Below are positions 35,849 to 43,753 of a stretch of DNA of 64,000 bases, piece after piece. Position 1 is the first letter of the stretch, and each line of letters begins with the position of its first letter. The notes under the pieces were generated by a model, which did not search any database, was not told the DNA's origin, and worked only from the letters and a program-made list of their open reading frames with translations. This DNA is from Agitococcus lubricus (GTDB lineage: Bacteria; Pseudomonadota; Gammaproteobacteria; Pseudomonadales; Moraxellaceae), in assembly GCF_003051055.1 (NCBI RefSeq), contig NZ_QAON01000003.1:62001-126000 (forward strand), given 5' to 3'. Both the position numbers and the translations under genes were made by a program.

Positions 35849-36784
35849 ATGTTAAAACACGCTATCGCCGTTGCAACATTAGTAGGTACTGCCTTAACCA
35901 GCGCAAATGCCAGTGCATTTTGTTTGTTTAACTGTGATTACACAAAAACCAAACATCCTATTGTTTTAGCACCCGGTGTTTTGGGCTTTGAAAAATTATT
36001 GGGCTTTGCAGATTACTGGTATGGTATTCCCAGTGCCTTACGTGATGGTGGTGCTAAGGTTTATACGACTTCTGCCTCTGCTTTTAACAGTTCCGAAGCC
36101 CGCGGCGAACAATTATTGGCGCAAGTGCAAACTATTTTAGCGGTGTCTGGTGCGCAAAAAGTGAATTTAATGGGGCATAGCCACGGCGGTTTTTCGGTAC
36201 GTTATGTGGCCAGTGCTATTCCAACCAAGGTCGCTTCTGTTACCACCGTACATAGCCCCGTGAAAGGTGTGAATGGCGCAGCAATTTTAACGGGCACAGA
36301 TGGCACGATTGCGGGTAGTTTGGTACAAACCGTGGGCACAGCCGTGTCTGGTTTTATTACCTTTTTAGCAGGTAACGATTACAAAGAAAACTTTATGGCG
36401 AGCATGAAGTCTTTAGACCCTAAAGGTGCAGCTGCATTTAATGCCAAACATCCTAATGGGGTGCCAACAACAGCTTGCGGTGAAGGTGCTTATACAACGA
36501 ATGGCATTAAAAACTATTCATGGAGTGGTACATCCGCAGTGACCAATGTGTTAGACCCCTTAGATACGTTCTTTGGTGTGATGTCATTGGTGTCAACCTC
36601 TGAAGCCAATGATGGTTTAGTCGGTAAGTGTGTGAGCCATTTTGGTAAGGTTATTCGTGACAACTACCCACATAACCACGGCGATGCTATCAATCAACTA
36701 TTTGGTGTTCGTGGCTTATTCACGCCTGCACCCACAGATTTATACCGTGAACATGCAAATCGTTTGAAAGTGGCTGGTTTATAA
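35849..36784 (+). CDS. Secreted triacylglycerol lipase, family I (first copy)
   Basis: The 311-residue precursor has a signal peptide likely cut after ASANASA (residue about 23). The mature part has the family I.1/I.2 lipase signature: HPIVLAPGVLGFEK, nucleophile Ser111 in GHSHGG, catalytic Asp255 (EANDGLVGKC) and His277 (HNHGDAIN). Cys210 and Cys261 match the structural disulfide of Pseudomonas lipases. It hydrolyses long-chain triglycerides after secretion by the type II pathway and needs the foldase encoded next. GTAGGGG precedes the ATG. A paralogue of identical length lies 2.5 kb downstream. Confidence 0.95.
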   Translation: MLKHAIAVATLVGTALTSANASAFCLFNCDYTKTKHPIVLAPGVLGFEKLLGFADYWYGIPSALRDGGAKVYTTSASAFNSSEARGEQLLAQVQTILAVSGAQKVNLMGHSHGGFSVRYVASAIPTKVASVTTVHSPVKGVNGAAILTGTDGTIAGSLVQTVGTAVSGFITFLAGNDYKENFMASMKSLDPKGAAAFNAKHPNGVPTTACGEGAYTTNGIKNYSWSGTSAVTNVLDPLDTFFGVMSLVSTSEANDGLVGKCVSHFGKVIRDNYPHNHGDAINQLFGVRGLFTPAPTDLYREHANRLKVAGL

Positions 36785-36830
36785 GCCCATAACTGGTATA
36801 GAGCAGCACATCTATACGCTGTACAAAAAT

Positions 36831-36855
36831 AGGCGGTATACTTACCGCCTTTTTT
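36831..36855 (+). terminator. Rho-independent terminator after the first lipase
   Basis: AGGCGGTA pairs with TACCGCCT around a TACT loop, followed by TTTTT. It lies 46 bases after the lipase stop and separates the lipase from the foldase gene, so the foldase probably needs its own promoter or read-through. Confidence 0.9.
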
Positions 36856-37037
36856 ATTGGAAGAAACATTGGCCTTGTGGCATTTTATGGGCACTTCGCT
36901 CTAATCGGTAAAAACAACAACAACCCCTTGTGCGCTTCCCAATTGAATCAACCATGATGACGTTGATTTAACCGAAGAAGAGGCAAACGAGTCATATAAA
37001 CATAATAACTGATTCTTTTTCGATGGAGATTTCTGTC

Positions 37038-38087
37038 ATGAAACCTAAAGTGGCTATTGCCGCAACAGCACTGTTATTGATATCCGCAGGCGGATTTTTG
37101 TGGTTAGCACGAGATACCGCCCCTGAATCAAGTAGTGTCGCTAAACAGCAAATGAGCTTGTCGCCCGAACAAACGGCCGCGGTCGTTGCAGACGCAATTG
37201 CTAAATCAAAAACCGATACCCGCTTTAAGACAGGCGTAGAGAATATGCCCCGTTCTTTACAAGATACCGAAGTGGATGGCGCTTTATCGGTGGATAATGC
37301 AGGTAATTTGATTATTAGCCGTAGTATTCGCCAAACCTTTGATTATTTTTTATCGGCCATTGGCGAAGAAGACTTAACAACGATTGTCTCGCGTATTCGT
37401 GCCTACATCCGCAACAAACTGGCCGATTATCCCAAAGCGATGGCACAAGCCGAACAAATTTTAGATGGTTATTTATCCTATCGTGAAGCCTTAGGGCATA
37501 TTGCACAAATTGGTGGTAATCCTGCCGATAACATTTCGGGTGTGCGCCAACAAAAAGAGCAAATTGCCTCGTTGAGAACACAATATTTGTCGCGTGAGGT
37601 GATAGAAGCCTTTTTTGGTGATGAAGATGCCTATGACCGTTATACGATGGCGCGTATCGAAATTATGCAGGATAAGAATTTATCGGCCACAGAAAAAGCA
37701 AAACGTGCGGCGGAGTTGTTGAACACCTTGCCTCCAGAACTCAAAGAAAGCGTAGAAACCTTAAATAAATATCAAGAACTAACCAGCTTAACGGATGATT
37801 GGAAAGCGCGTGGCGGTAAACCAGAAGAGCTACGTGCCATTCGTGAACAATTGGTGGGTGTAGAGGCAACCGAACGCTTAGAAGCCTTAGACCAAGAGCG
37901 CGCTGCGTGGGATGGTCGTATGAATGATTATCTCTCACAACGCGACACCATCCTGAAAAATCAAGCACTAAGTCAGCAAGACCGCGAACGGCAGGTAAAC
38001 GACTTAAAACAGAAAAACTTTAACCAACAAGAGCGTATTCGTGTTGATGCTTTAGAAACCATGCACGACCAAGGCATTAAGCCCTAA
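37038..38087 (+). CDS. lifO: Lipase-specific foldase (lipase chaperone Lif/LifO)
   Basis: This steric chaperone folds family I lipases in the periplasm. The 349-residue protein has an N-terminal membrane anchor (VAIAATALLLISAGGFLWLA), a variable Ala/Gln-rich stretch, then the hallmark RxxFDYFLSAxGE motif at residues 97-110 (RQTFDYFLSAIGE), and a long helical domain that wraps the lipase. ATG 37038 has GGAG 8 bases upstream and is preferred to 37023. A TGACGT box lies at 36958, matching the boxes before the lipases. Placed between two lipase genes, it probably serves both. Confidence 0.95.
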   Translation: MKPKVAIAATALLLISAGGFLWLARDTAPESSSVAKQQMSLSPEQTAAVVADAIAKSKTDTRFKTGVENMPRSLQDTEVDGALSVDNAGNLIISRSIRQTFDYFLSAIGEEDLTTIVSRIRAYIRNKLADYPKAMAQAEQILDGYLSYREALGHIAQIGGNPADNISGVRQQKEQIASLRTQYLSREVIEAFFGDEDAYDRYTMARIEIMQDKNLSATEKAKRAAELLNTLPPELKESVETLNKYQELTSLTDDWKARGGKPEELRAIREQLVGVEATERLEALDQERAAWDGRMNDYLSQRDTILKNQALSQQDRERQVNDLKQKNFNQQERIRVDALETMHDQGIKP

Positions 38088-38400
38088 GCCGCCCAAATAC
38101 CGCTAACAGAGTGTGTCAGTGCATACACTGACCACTCATCTTCAGATTTAGACCGCACAGCCAATATGACGTTTTTTATCAAATAAAAGACGTGAATTAC
38201 CAACCATTCAACTAGGCATTTTTTGTGATTGCGTCTATATTTTATTCTGTAAATTAGACTATTTACTCTAAAAATTATCTATCCGTATTTTTTATGTAAA
38301 TGGCCTCATGGATTGTGGGTCGTCAGTTTTATCAAAAATAATCAGTTAACAATACCTCAACAAGTAAAACGACCAACACAAAAGAACAGGGGACAACAAC
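38088..38400 (+). promoter_or_regulatory. Leader of the second lipase with shared motifs
   Basis: No ORF is credible in these 313 bases. A small hairpin GTCAGTG/CACTGAC (38115-38132) follows the foldase. TGACGT (38167) and GACGTGAATT (38189-38198) lie 21-22 bases apart, and TTTACTCTAA (38262-38271) recurs from the first lipase leader, where GACGTGAATT also occurs (35669-35678). AGGGGAC precedes the lipase ATG. Confidence 0.45.
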
Positions 38401-39336
38401 ATGAAAAAGCTACTGTTATCGACAGCAGTCTTAACCTCCGCCATGTTAGCAAACTCGGCACAAGCCTGTTGGTGGTGGGAAGATTGCACCTACACCAAAA
38501 CAAAATACCCGATTGTATTAGCACCAGGTGTCTTGGGCTTTGATAAATTGGTAGGTTTTGTAGATTACTGGTATGGTATTCCTAGTGCGTTAAGCTATAG
38601 CGGGGCTAAGGTATATACCACCTCCGCTTCTGCGTTAAATAGTTCTGAGGCACGTGGCGAGCAGTTATTATCACAAGTCCAAACCATTCTCGCTATTTCT
38701 GGTGCGCAAAAAGTCAATTTAATGGGACATAGTCACGGTGGATTCTCGGTACGTTATGTGGCGAATGCGATTCCAACCAAAGTATCCTCATTGACCTTAA
38801 TTCATAGTCCTGCGAAGGGCAGCCCTGTTGCTGACTTAGTGAATGGTATTGTCCCCGCAGGCACAGCACAAACATTTATTGGTAATGTCACCAATGCCTT
38901 AATGAGTATTCTGGATTATTTGGCAGGTAATAACCGTCCAGAAGACTCTTTGGCGGCCTTAAACTCATTAACAACAGCAGGCGCTGCCACATTTAACGCA
39001 AAATATCCTAATGGCTTGCCGACAACGGCCTGTGGTGAAGGCGCATATACGGCGAATGGCATCAAAAATTATTCATGGAACGGGACTTCGTCCTTTACTA
39101 ATGCCGTCGACCCCTTAGATTATTTCTTTGGCATTACAGGCTTGGCAGGCAGTGAACCCAATGACGGTTTAGTGGGTAAATGTTCTAGCCACTTTGGTAA
39201 AGTGCTGCGTGATGACTATCCATGGAACCATGCTGACGCAATCAATCATACCTTTGGTGTGCAAGGCTTGTTTGCGCCAGACCCTAAAGATGTTTACCGT
39301 GCGCATGCGAATCGTCTGAAAAACGAAGGTGTCTAA
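38401..39336 (+). CDS. Secreted triacylglycerol lipase, family I (second copy)
   Basis: This 311-residue paralogue of the first lipase has a different signal peptide (KKLLLSTAVLTSAMLANSAQA) but an almost colinear mature part. Ser111 (GHSHGG), Asp255 (EPNDGLVGKC), His277 (WNHADAIN) and the Cys211/Cys261 pair are all kept. The most divergent stretch is residues 138-190, the lid and substrate-entrance region, so chain-length or substrate preference may differ. It uses the foldase just upstream. Together with the first copy it forms a lipase-foldase-lipase arrangement produced by tandem duplication. Confidence 0.95.
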   Translation: MKKLLLSTAVLTSAMLANSAQACWWWEDCTYTKTKYPIVLAPGVLGFDKLVGFVDYWYGIPSALSYSGAKVYTTSASALNSSEARGEQLLSQVQTILAISGAQKVNLMGHSHGGFSVRYVANAIPTKVSSLTLIHSPAKGSPVADLVNGIVPAGTAQTFIGNVTNALMSILDYLAGNNRPEDSLAALNSLTTAGAATFNAKYPNGLPTTACGEGAYTANGIKNYSWNGTSSFTNAVDPLDYFFGITGLAGSEPNDGLVGKCSSHFGKVLRDDYPWNHADAINHTFGVQGLFAPDPKDVYRAHANRLKNEGV

Positions 39337-39363
39337 TTCGTATTATCTATTCGGCGATACACA

Positions 39364-39396
39364 AAACGGTCACTAGTCAGTGGCCGTTTGTATTTT
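39364..39396 (+). terminator. Terminator after the second lipase
   Basis: AAACGGTCACT and AGTGGCCGTTT pair over 11 positions (one G-T wobble) around an AGTC loop, followed by GTATTTT. It lies 28 bases after the stop and could also serve the convergent lpxH in part. Confidence 0.8.
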
Positions 39397-39443
39397 ATCT
39401 GTTGCTAAATCCACATGTTGTCTCAAGCGGTGCGTAGTCAGCA

Positions 39444-40181
39444 CTAGAATGTATAAGTTTCTAAACGTATGCCTGAGGCATCGGCGACACCAATGATGGC
39501 ATCACCCGTGTCTTCACGCCAATCGCCCAGCACAATACGTTGTGCTGATTGATGTGGGGCGGTGTTAAGTTGATGAATCTGTGGACGATGGGTATGACCG
39601 TGTAACAAAATACTGACTTGAAACTGATTTAACACCGTCGTTACCTCTTCGGGGCTAACGTCCATAATGTTTTCGGGTTTATTGCTATTTTGCATTTTGC
39701 TTTGCAAACGCCATAACTCAGCAATTTGCACTCGCTCGGCTAAGGGTTTGGCCAACATGCTTTGTTGCCATAAGGGGTGACGGCTTTGCGCCCGAAACGC
39801 CATAAACTTTTCATCTTTGGTGCATAACGCATCCCCATGTTCAATTAAAATACGCTGTTGATGGATGTCAATAATGGTACGTTCACCTAACAATTGGCCA
39901 CCACAGGCCTTGGCAAATGATTCACCCAACATAAAATCACGATTGCCATGTACAAAATATAAAGCCGTACCTTGGTCACTCAGTTGTCGAAATTGCGCAA
40001 TAATCTGTTGATTATAATCAGATAAATTGTCATCACCTACCCACACTTCAAACAAGTCGCCTAGCACATATAAAGCCGTCGCTTGTCCCGCAATCTGAGT
40101 CATTAGTTGCGTAAAACCTTGGGTGACACGCGGTAAGTCAGCCGCTAAATGTAAGTCAGAGATAAAGTAGGTGGGTTTCAT
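39444..40181 (-). CDS. lpxH: UDP-2,3-diacylglucosamine pyrophosphatase LpxH
   Basis: LpxH splits UDP-2,3-diacylglucosamine into lipid X and UMP, an early lipid A step at the inner membrane. The 245-residue metallophosphoesterase has FISDLHL, GDLFEVWVGDD, HGNRDFMLG, IEHGDALC and the C-terminal LHGHTHRP, all manganese-ligand motifs. In Pseudomonas lpxH follows ppiB directly; here ppiB is 3.7 kb away, so the pair has been split by an insertion, and lpxH now needs its own promoter. Confidence 0.95.
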   Translation of the reverse strand: MKPTYFISDLHLAADLPRVTQGFTQLMTQIAGQATALYVLGDLFEVWVGDDNLSDYNQQIIAQFRQLSDQGTALYFVHGNRDFMLGESFAKACGGQLLGERTIIDIHQQRILIEHGDALCTKDEKFMAFRAQSRHPLWQQSMLAKPLAERVQIAELWRLQSKMQNSNKPENIMDVSPEEVTTVLNQFQVSILLHGHTHRPQIHQLNTAPHQSAQRIVLGDWREDTGDAIIGVADASGIRLETYTF

Positions 40182-40630
40182 GGTGTTGATATATTAAGAG
40201 TGGCTAATCGTTGTGATTATATGTGTTGCAAGATAATTTATAAATGCTTAGTGACTTTAGCCTGTGTACCGTAGCGAAATACAGGGAAAATAAACGGCAG
40301 TTGGCATTTCGATTGTGCTTGCGAAGTCTATTTTAGACTGACACGCTAATCGCTGAGTTGTGATTAAAACTGCTACACGGTTTGATATTTACAATACGCG
40401 CTTATCTCGGTGTGACGTGTCAGTAAAATTATTTATGGAAAATATGTGGCGTGATTTACATGGTTTAGTCGTTGCAGATAGTCAATTCGTAAAAAAATCG
40501 CCATAAGAAATAGCTCTTTCGTTGCGTATCCTAATAAAGTCTGTCTATACAGTGCGACAAAATTGACTATGACAGACGAAACTTATCATATAAAAATGAT
40601 ATGTTTCGTCGCGCATCTTCCAACAAGCAC
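40182..40630. other. Intergenic region with repeat arm and nested hairpins
   Basis: There is no credible gene. It holds one degenerate arm of the inverted-repeat family (listed separately) and two overlapping hairpins. GTCTGTC (40539) can pair with GACAGAC (40571), or GACGAAACTTATCAT (40575-40589) with ATGATATGTTTCGTC (40596-40610), 14 of 15 positions. The two pairings share bases, so they exclude each other. The second lies 20 bases past the START-gene stop and may end that transcript, though no U-run follows. Confidence 0.5.
40256..40294 (+). repeat. Inverted-repeat element, copy B (one degenerate arm)
   Basis: TAGCCTGTGTACC followed by GTAGCGAAATACAGGGAAAAT matches the left arm of copy D apart from a 2-base gap and a few changes. 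No right arm is visible. Confidence 0.5.
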
Positions 40631-41356
40631 TTACTCTTTGTACTTGAACTGAACAGGCGTATCACTTGTTATACATTTTGTGATTGCACGTTTCCTTCCG
40701 AGCATGTTTGCATATGGGGTTCGACGTTGAATATGATTCACTAACCAAACAGGTAAGCCAGAACCACCTGGGTCAACGTAACCTTCCATATGCTCTTCAG
40801 TTTCATTATTGCCTGCGGGTTTGAGTTTTATACTCGTTTCATAGGCAGGCATGCGTATGACACCCGGTTTAGTAGGAATAAAGTCGGGGGCAGCACTGTA
40901 AACAATCCCTAAAAATCCTGTTTTACTAGAATAAGGATGAACTTTAGCATGAATGATCACGTCGCGATTTGGTACACCAAATGGCATTTTGATAAAGAAA
41001 TAAAAATAATATTCAGTATCGCTGACACGCTTTAATAGCTTAGCTTCCGTTACATTCATATACCAATTAGGTATGTTTTCAATATCAAATTGACAACGGG
41101 CTGCCGCTTCCAGAGAGCCATTTAAAACGCCTTCTACTTTAAATGAACGAAAACGACGATTATCTTCCTGCTTAGAATAGGTTTTGATTTGATGTCTTTT
41201 GTCATCTTTGATTAGAGACCACTCTTTGACTGTTTTTTCGTTGTAGGGAAGGTACTCTGTGGTGTCGTCGTCGCCATCTTTGGCAGCATAGCTAGTGTTG
41301 GTAGCTAATATTAAACAGAGTAAACTTGTTTTTAAAAACAAATTATACTTATTCAT
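40631..41356 (-). CDS. Secreted START-domain lipid-binding protein
   Basis: The 241-residue protein has a signal peptide (LKTSLLCLILATNTSYAA) and a START/SRPBCC-type domain: AAARCQFDIENIPNWY, then a beta-rich run (EYYFYFFIKMPFGVPNRDVIIHA) and the C-terminal helix (GLPVWLVNHIQRRTPYANML). START domains bind lipids or sterols in a deep pocket. ATG 41356 gives the signal peptide; longer starts to 41440 add a charged, unlike-family stretch. It is the only clearly intact gene in the insertion between ppiB and lpxH. A link with the nearby lipases is possible but unproven. Confidence 0.75.
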   Translation of the reverse strand: MNKYNLFLKTSLLCLILATNTSYAAKDGDDDTTEYLPYNEKTVKEWSLIKDDKRHQIKTYSKQEDNRRFRSFKVEGVLNGSLEAAARCQFDIENIPNWYMNVTEAKLLKRVSDTEYYFYFFIKMPFGVPNRDVIIHAKVHPYSSKTGFLGIVYSAAPDFIPTKPGVIRMPAYETSIKLKPAGNNETEEHMEGYVDPGGSGLPVWLVNHIQRRTPYANMLGRKRAITKCITSDTPVQFKYKE

Positions 41357-41698
41357 TGTATATGCTCTTCTGTTTTTTGGTTTGTGGTTTTGTAACTTTT
41401 CCATACATTGGGTTTGGCTATCTTCTTTGTAAAGTGCCATAATGATATTTAAATATTTTTATATTGGTTTTTTAGTCGTTTTTTGTCTTAAATGATCGCT
41501 GTAATATATAATGTTTTTCTATGAATAAAAATTTATATTTGTTTAATATTGTAGCTAAAGTGAATTATAACGTAAGATTAGTTATATGGATATGCAAACT
41601 ATGGTTTGTTTATATCTTTACTGAAAAAATATTTTTACGCGCATGTATTTGTCTGTGCTTTATATGTGGCTACACTTAATAGGTGAATAAGAATAAGA
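41357..41698. other. AT-rich region without genes
   Basis: I see only AT-rich DNA, probably including the promoter of the START gene on the minus strand. There is no ORF, repeat arm or recognisable remnant. Confidence 0.4.
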
Positions 41699-41875
41699 TG
41701 AGGGGCTACCAATCATCATGATATGTATATTGGGTATACGAGTGTTTATGGCAGGCCAATAGATTTTGAAGGTATGATTGATATGGCAGCAGAGTTATCG
41801 CAAAAGTGTCTAGTATCATAGACTGCTAACATATTGGTATTTGTTTTGGTTAAACTGTAGAAAAATTACTTAAAG
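41699..41875 (+). pseudogene. Decayed N-terminal copy of the 25-kb DUF1566-type gene
   Basis: The DNA aligns with the first about 60 codons of the gene at 25091. Translated, HDMYIGYTSVYGRPIDFEGM corresponds to HDVYIWDADVYGKPQHFEEV, followed by IDMA, TANIL and (after a shift) VEKLLK counterparts. It has at least two in-frame stops and frameshifts, and ends where the repeat copy C begins. Only this fragment remains. Confidence 0.8.
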
Positions 41876-42075
41876 CAAGTGTGGTCTGTATGCAGCGTAG
41901 CGAAATAAGGAATTAAATAGTTAATAAATATTTATTGGGTAGTGCATTTTGACGTGATAAAAACTTTCTATCCATTGGTAGACAAAGGTTCTATGGAAGT
42001 ATCACATTATTTTTACACACTACCACTTATTGTTTTAATGCGGTCATCAATCTTGTGTTACACAGGATACACTCG
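41873..42075. repeat. Inverted-repeat element, copy C (interrupted)
   Basis: The left arm (41881-41915: GTGGTCTGTATGCAGCGTAG...) and a right arm around 42033-42075 (TTTTAATGCGG...TTGTGTTACACAGGATACAC) match copies A and D. They are pushed apart by a second small element nested between them (41938-42024). Confidence 0.65.
41938..42024. mobile_element. Nested miniature inverted-repeat element
   Basis: The 87-base element has perfect 7-base ends GGTAGTG and CACTACC and further imperfect pairing inward (GTGATA near the left, TATCAC-like near the right). It is flanked by ATTTATTG (41930-41937) and ACTTATTG (42025-42032), 7 of 8 identical, a likely target duplication; uninterrupted copies have this stretch once. 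GGTAGTG ends and about 8-base duplications recall the IS1 family, but that is inference. Confidence 0.6.
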
Positions 42076-42176
42076 CTGTTGCTGCTAAACATGAACATGC
42101 AGCACTGTTTTATCAGATTATTGGTTTTAGAGCGTTACCTAATCATCCCTTAAAATTATTTTTGCCTGTCACATAG
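42063..42176 (+). pseudogene. C-terminal remnant of a GNAT-toxin-like acetyltransferase
   Basis: One open frame ending at TAG 42174-42176 reads LAVAAKHEHAALFYQIIGF, then RALPNHPLKLFLPVT. This is the end typical of TacT/AtaT-like GNAT toxins (acetyl-CoA domain end, FYxxxGF, LFLPV). There is no start, upstream domain or antitoxin; the left end runs into the right arm of repeat C. Confidence 0.7.
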
Positions 42177-42584
42177 TTGTTAAAATTTTTGTAGCGTGTG
42201 GTTGAGGAACGAAACCTATGATTAACGATAGTTGTTAAAATATGAATTTTCTTTGTTTATGTTGATGGATTTGAACCCATAAAAGCTATATTTGAGATTT
42301 ATTTAGGTTTGTTTTTGAAAATTATGAGTTGCTTTCTTCAGACCATTCTTAAACATTATTTTTGAATTGTATAATACACAATAAGTTATATATAGTATTT
42401 TTATGGCTTTTTTGTGTGGTGTTGACTATATAGTGGTCAATTATGTTTTTTGATATTTCTAATGTCTTTAAGGTGAGTATTGATTTTGTATAATCGAAAA
42501 AAGACCTTCGTGCTAATTATTATGTTTTAAGTGCGCTATTATTATTTATTTGAATGGTTTTTATAGGCGGATTTTTATTTAGGT
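42177..42584. other. AT-rich decayed region
   Basis: No gene is visible. GTGTGGTTGAGGAACGAAACC (42197-42217) resembles one arm of yet another common palindromic repeat. TTGACTATATAGTGGTCAA (42433-42451) is a small palindrome. The rest is very AT-rich. Confidence 0.35.
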
Positions 42585-42697
42585 AAGCAGGTGTAGCCTG
42601 TATGCAGCGTAGCGAAATACGGGAGAAAATTTAATAAATACTTATTGTGTTAATTCCGCTATAAAACCCGTGTAACCTTGCCCGTCACAGAAACTAC
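42585..42697. repeat. Inverted-repeat element, copy D (complete)
   Basis: The left arm GTAGCCTGTATGCAGCG...AAATACGGG (42593-42623) and right arm CCCGTGTAACC...AAACTAC (42667-42697) are imperfect inverted copies, with the shared lead AAGCAGGT before the left arm. Confidence 0.75.
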
Positions 42698-42739
42698 AGT
42701 TACTAACATAAATGCCTATTAACCCAATTGTAGCATAAA

Positions 42740-42988
42740 TTGGTGATTATAGATGATGTGAGAACTGCGGTAAATGCAGGAAGTGTGGTGACGATTAGTC
42801 AATATCCTATAGTTTATAATGGCTGGACAGGTACAGGGTATAGTATTGTTGACACAAATACAGGGGCTCATTTCATTGGTTGTGGCGGATAGGGCTTTGA
42901 TTTTATTGAGTTCAGTAACTATGTTGATGTTATTGGTAATAGGGTTATAACTTTAACGCCAAAGGGTAGCAATCCCACAACAAACTAA
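42740..42988 (+). pseudogene. Remnant of a large protein with a GYxIxDxxTGA motif
   Basis: A single frame reads VIIDDVRTAVNAGSVVTISQ, then GWTGTGYSIVDTNTGAHFIGCGG, an in-frame TAG (42890-42892), and continues GFDFIEFSNYVDVIGN to a TAA. The motif resembles the GYxIxDPxTGAGAYxISGG segments of RHS/transglutaminase-like surface proteins. Nothing else of such a protein remains. The family call is tentative. Confidence 0.55.
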
Positions 42989-43102
42989 AATCTGAGATTG
43001 ATCTAAGAACCATTCAAAAAAAATACTAAAAATGCGCGGGGTACTATCCTTTTGGGGTATTGACTTAGAGTGCACTTTAAAACTCAATAAAAAAAGGGTG
43101 AT

Positions 43103-43384
43103 TTATTTTAATCTAAATTTATCAATATATGCTCTTATAGCGATTGATACAGCCAAAAAGTGTGCTGCCATAAATGTTAAGAATTCAAACTCAAATATAA
43201 AGCCAGTACTTAAGATAAAAAATAGAATTAAAAATAAATTATTAAAAAATAAAAGACACTTAAGGTAGATTGGTTTAAGAGTAAGTTTATCATCAACTAA
43301 TTGTAAGCCTTGAATCATTAGAAAAAGAGTTAACAAATATGGCAATGCTACCAACAATGTAATCCATTTCTCATGAACTGACAT
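43103..43384 (-). CDS. Small membrane protein of unknown family
   Basis: The 93-codon frame starts at an ATG with AGAGAG upstream. It encodes about three hydrophobic segments (WITLLVALPYLLTLFLMIQGL, then FFNNLFLILFFILSTGFIF and LTFMAAHFLAVSIAI). I recognise no family. The overlapping plus-strand frame (43032-43268) is Lys/Asn-rich and less convincing. Confidence 0.45.
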   Translation of the reverse strand: MSVHEKWITLLVALPYLLTLFLMIQGLQLVDDKLTLKPIYLKCLLFFNNLFLILFFILSTGFIFEFEFLTFMAAHFLAVSIAIRAYIDKFRLK

Positions 43385-43564
43385 AAAGCTCTCTAACTTG
43401 CAGTAAGGTGTACCAAGAATAAATGCTACTGTAGCGTTTTTAGAGGCGTAAGTATCCCGCCACGGCCAATGTTGAAAATGTCATGAAAACACTTAACCTT
43501 GTTGAACCTAACGTCCAAGACGATGGCGGGCATAGTAGTATTATAAGCAATAATCATTTTTTTT
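43385..43564. other. Intergenic region with short inverted repeat
   Basis: AGTATCCCGCCA (43451-43462) and TGGCGGGCATAGT (43524-43536) are nearly inverted copies about 60 bases apart. No gene is visible. Confidence 0.35.
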
Positions 43565-43753
43565 CAGTCCTTCTATGTAGATCGCTGCCCATTTGACCCG
43601 TCACCTAACATTATCAGTTTATTGCAAGATGCTGGCCTATCGATATTTTTGCATGAGTCGGTGCATTTCTTTTTAGAGACGGATATTCCTATTGAGATTC
43701 AAATTATGAGCCAAAGTGATGTTTTTGATGCTTCTACTATGCTCAAAGCGAGT
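43565..43753 (+). pseudogene. Remnant with HExxH segment of a phage-type polyvalent protein
   Basis: One frame reads SFYVDRCPFDPSPNIISLLQ, then DAGLSIFLHESVHFFLETD, without a start or stop, and runs into repeat copy E. The FLHESxHFFLE segment is what I know from metallopeptidase-like domains in large polyvalent proteins of phages and conjugative elements. The identity is tentative. Confidence 0.5.

Noticed and set aside
43032-43268. Plus-strand 78-codon frame in the decay zone
   Set aside because: It is Lys/Asn-rich, without a ribosome-binding site, and overlaps the more plausible minus-strand membrane protein.
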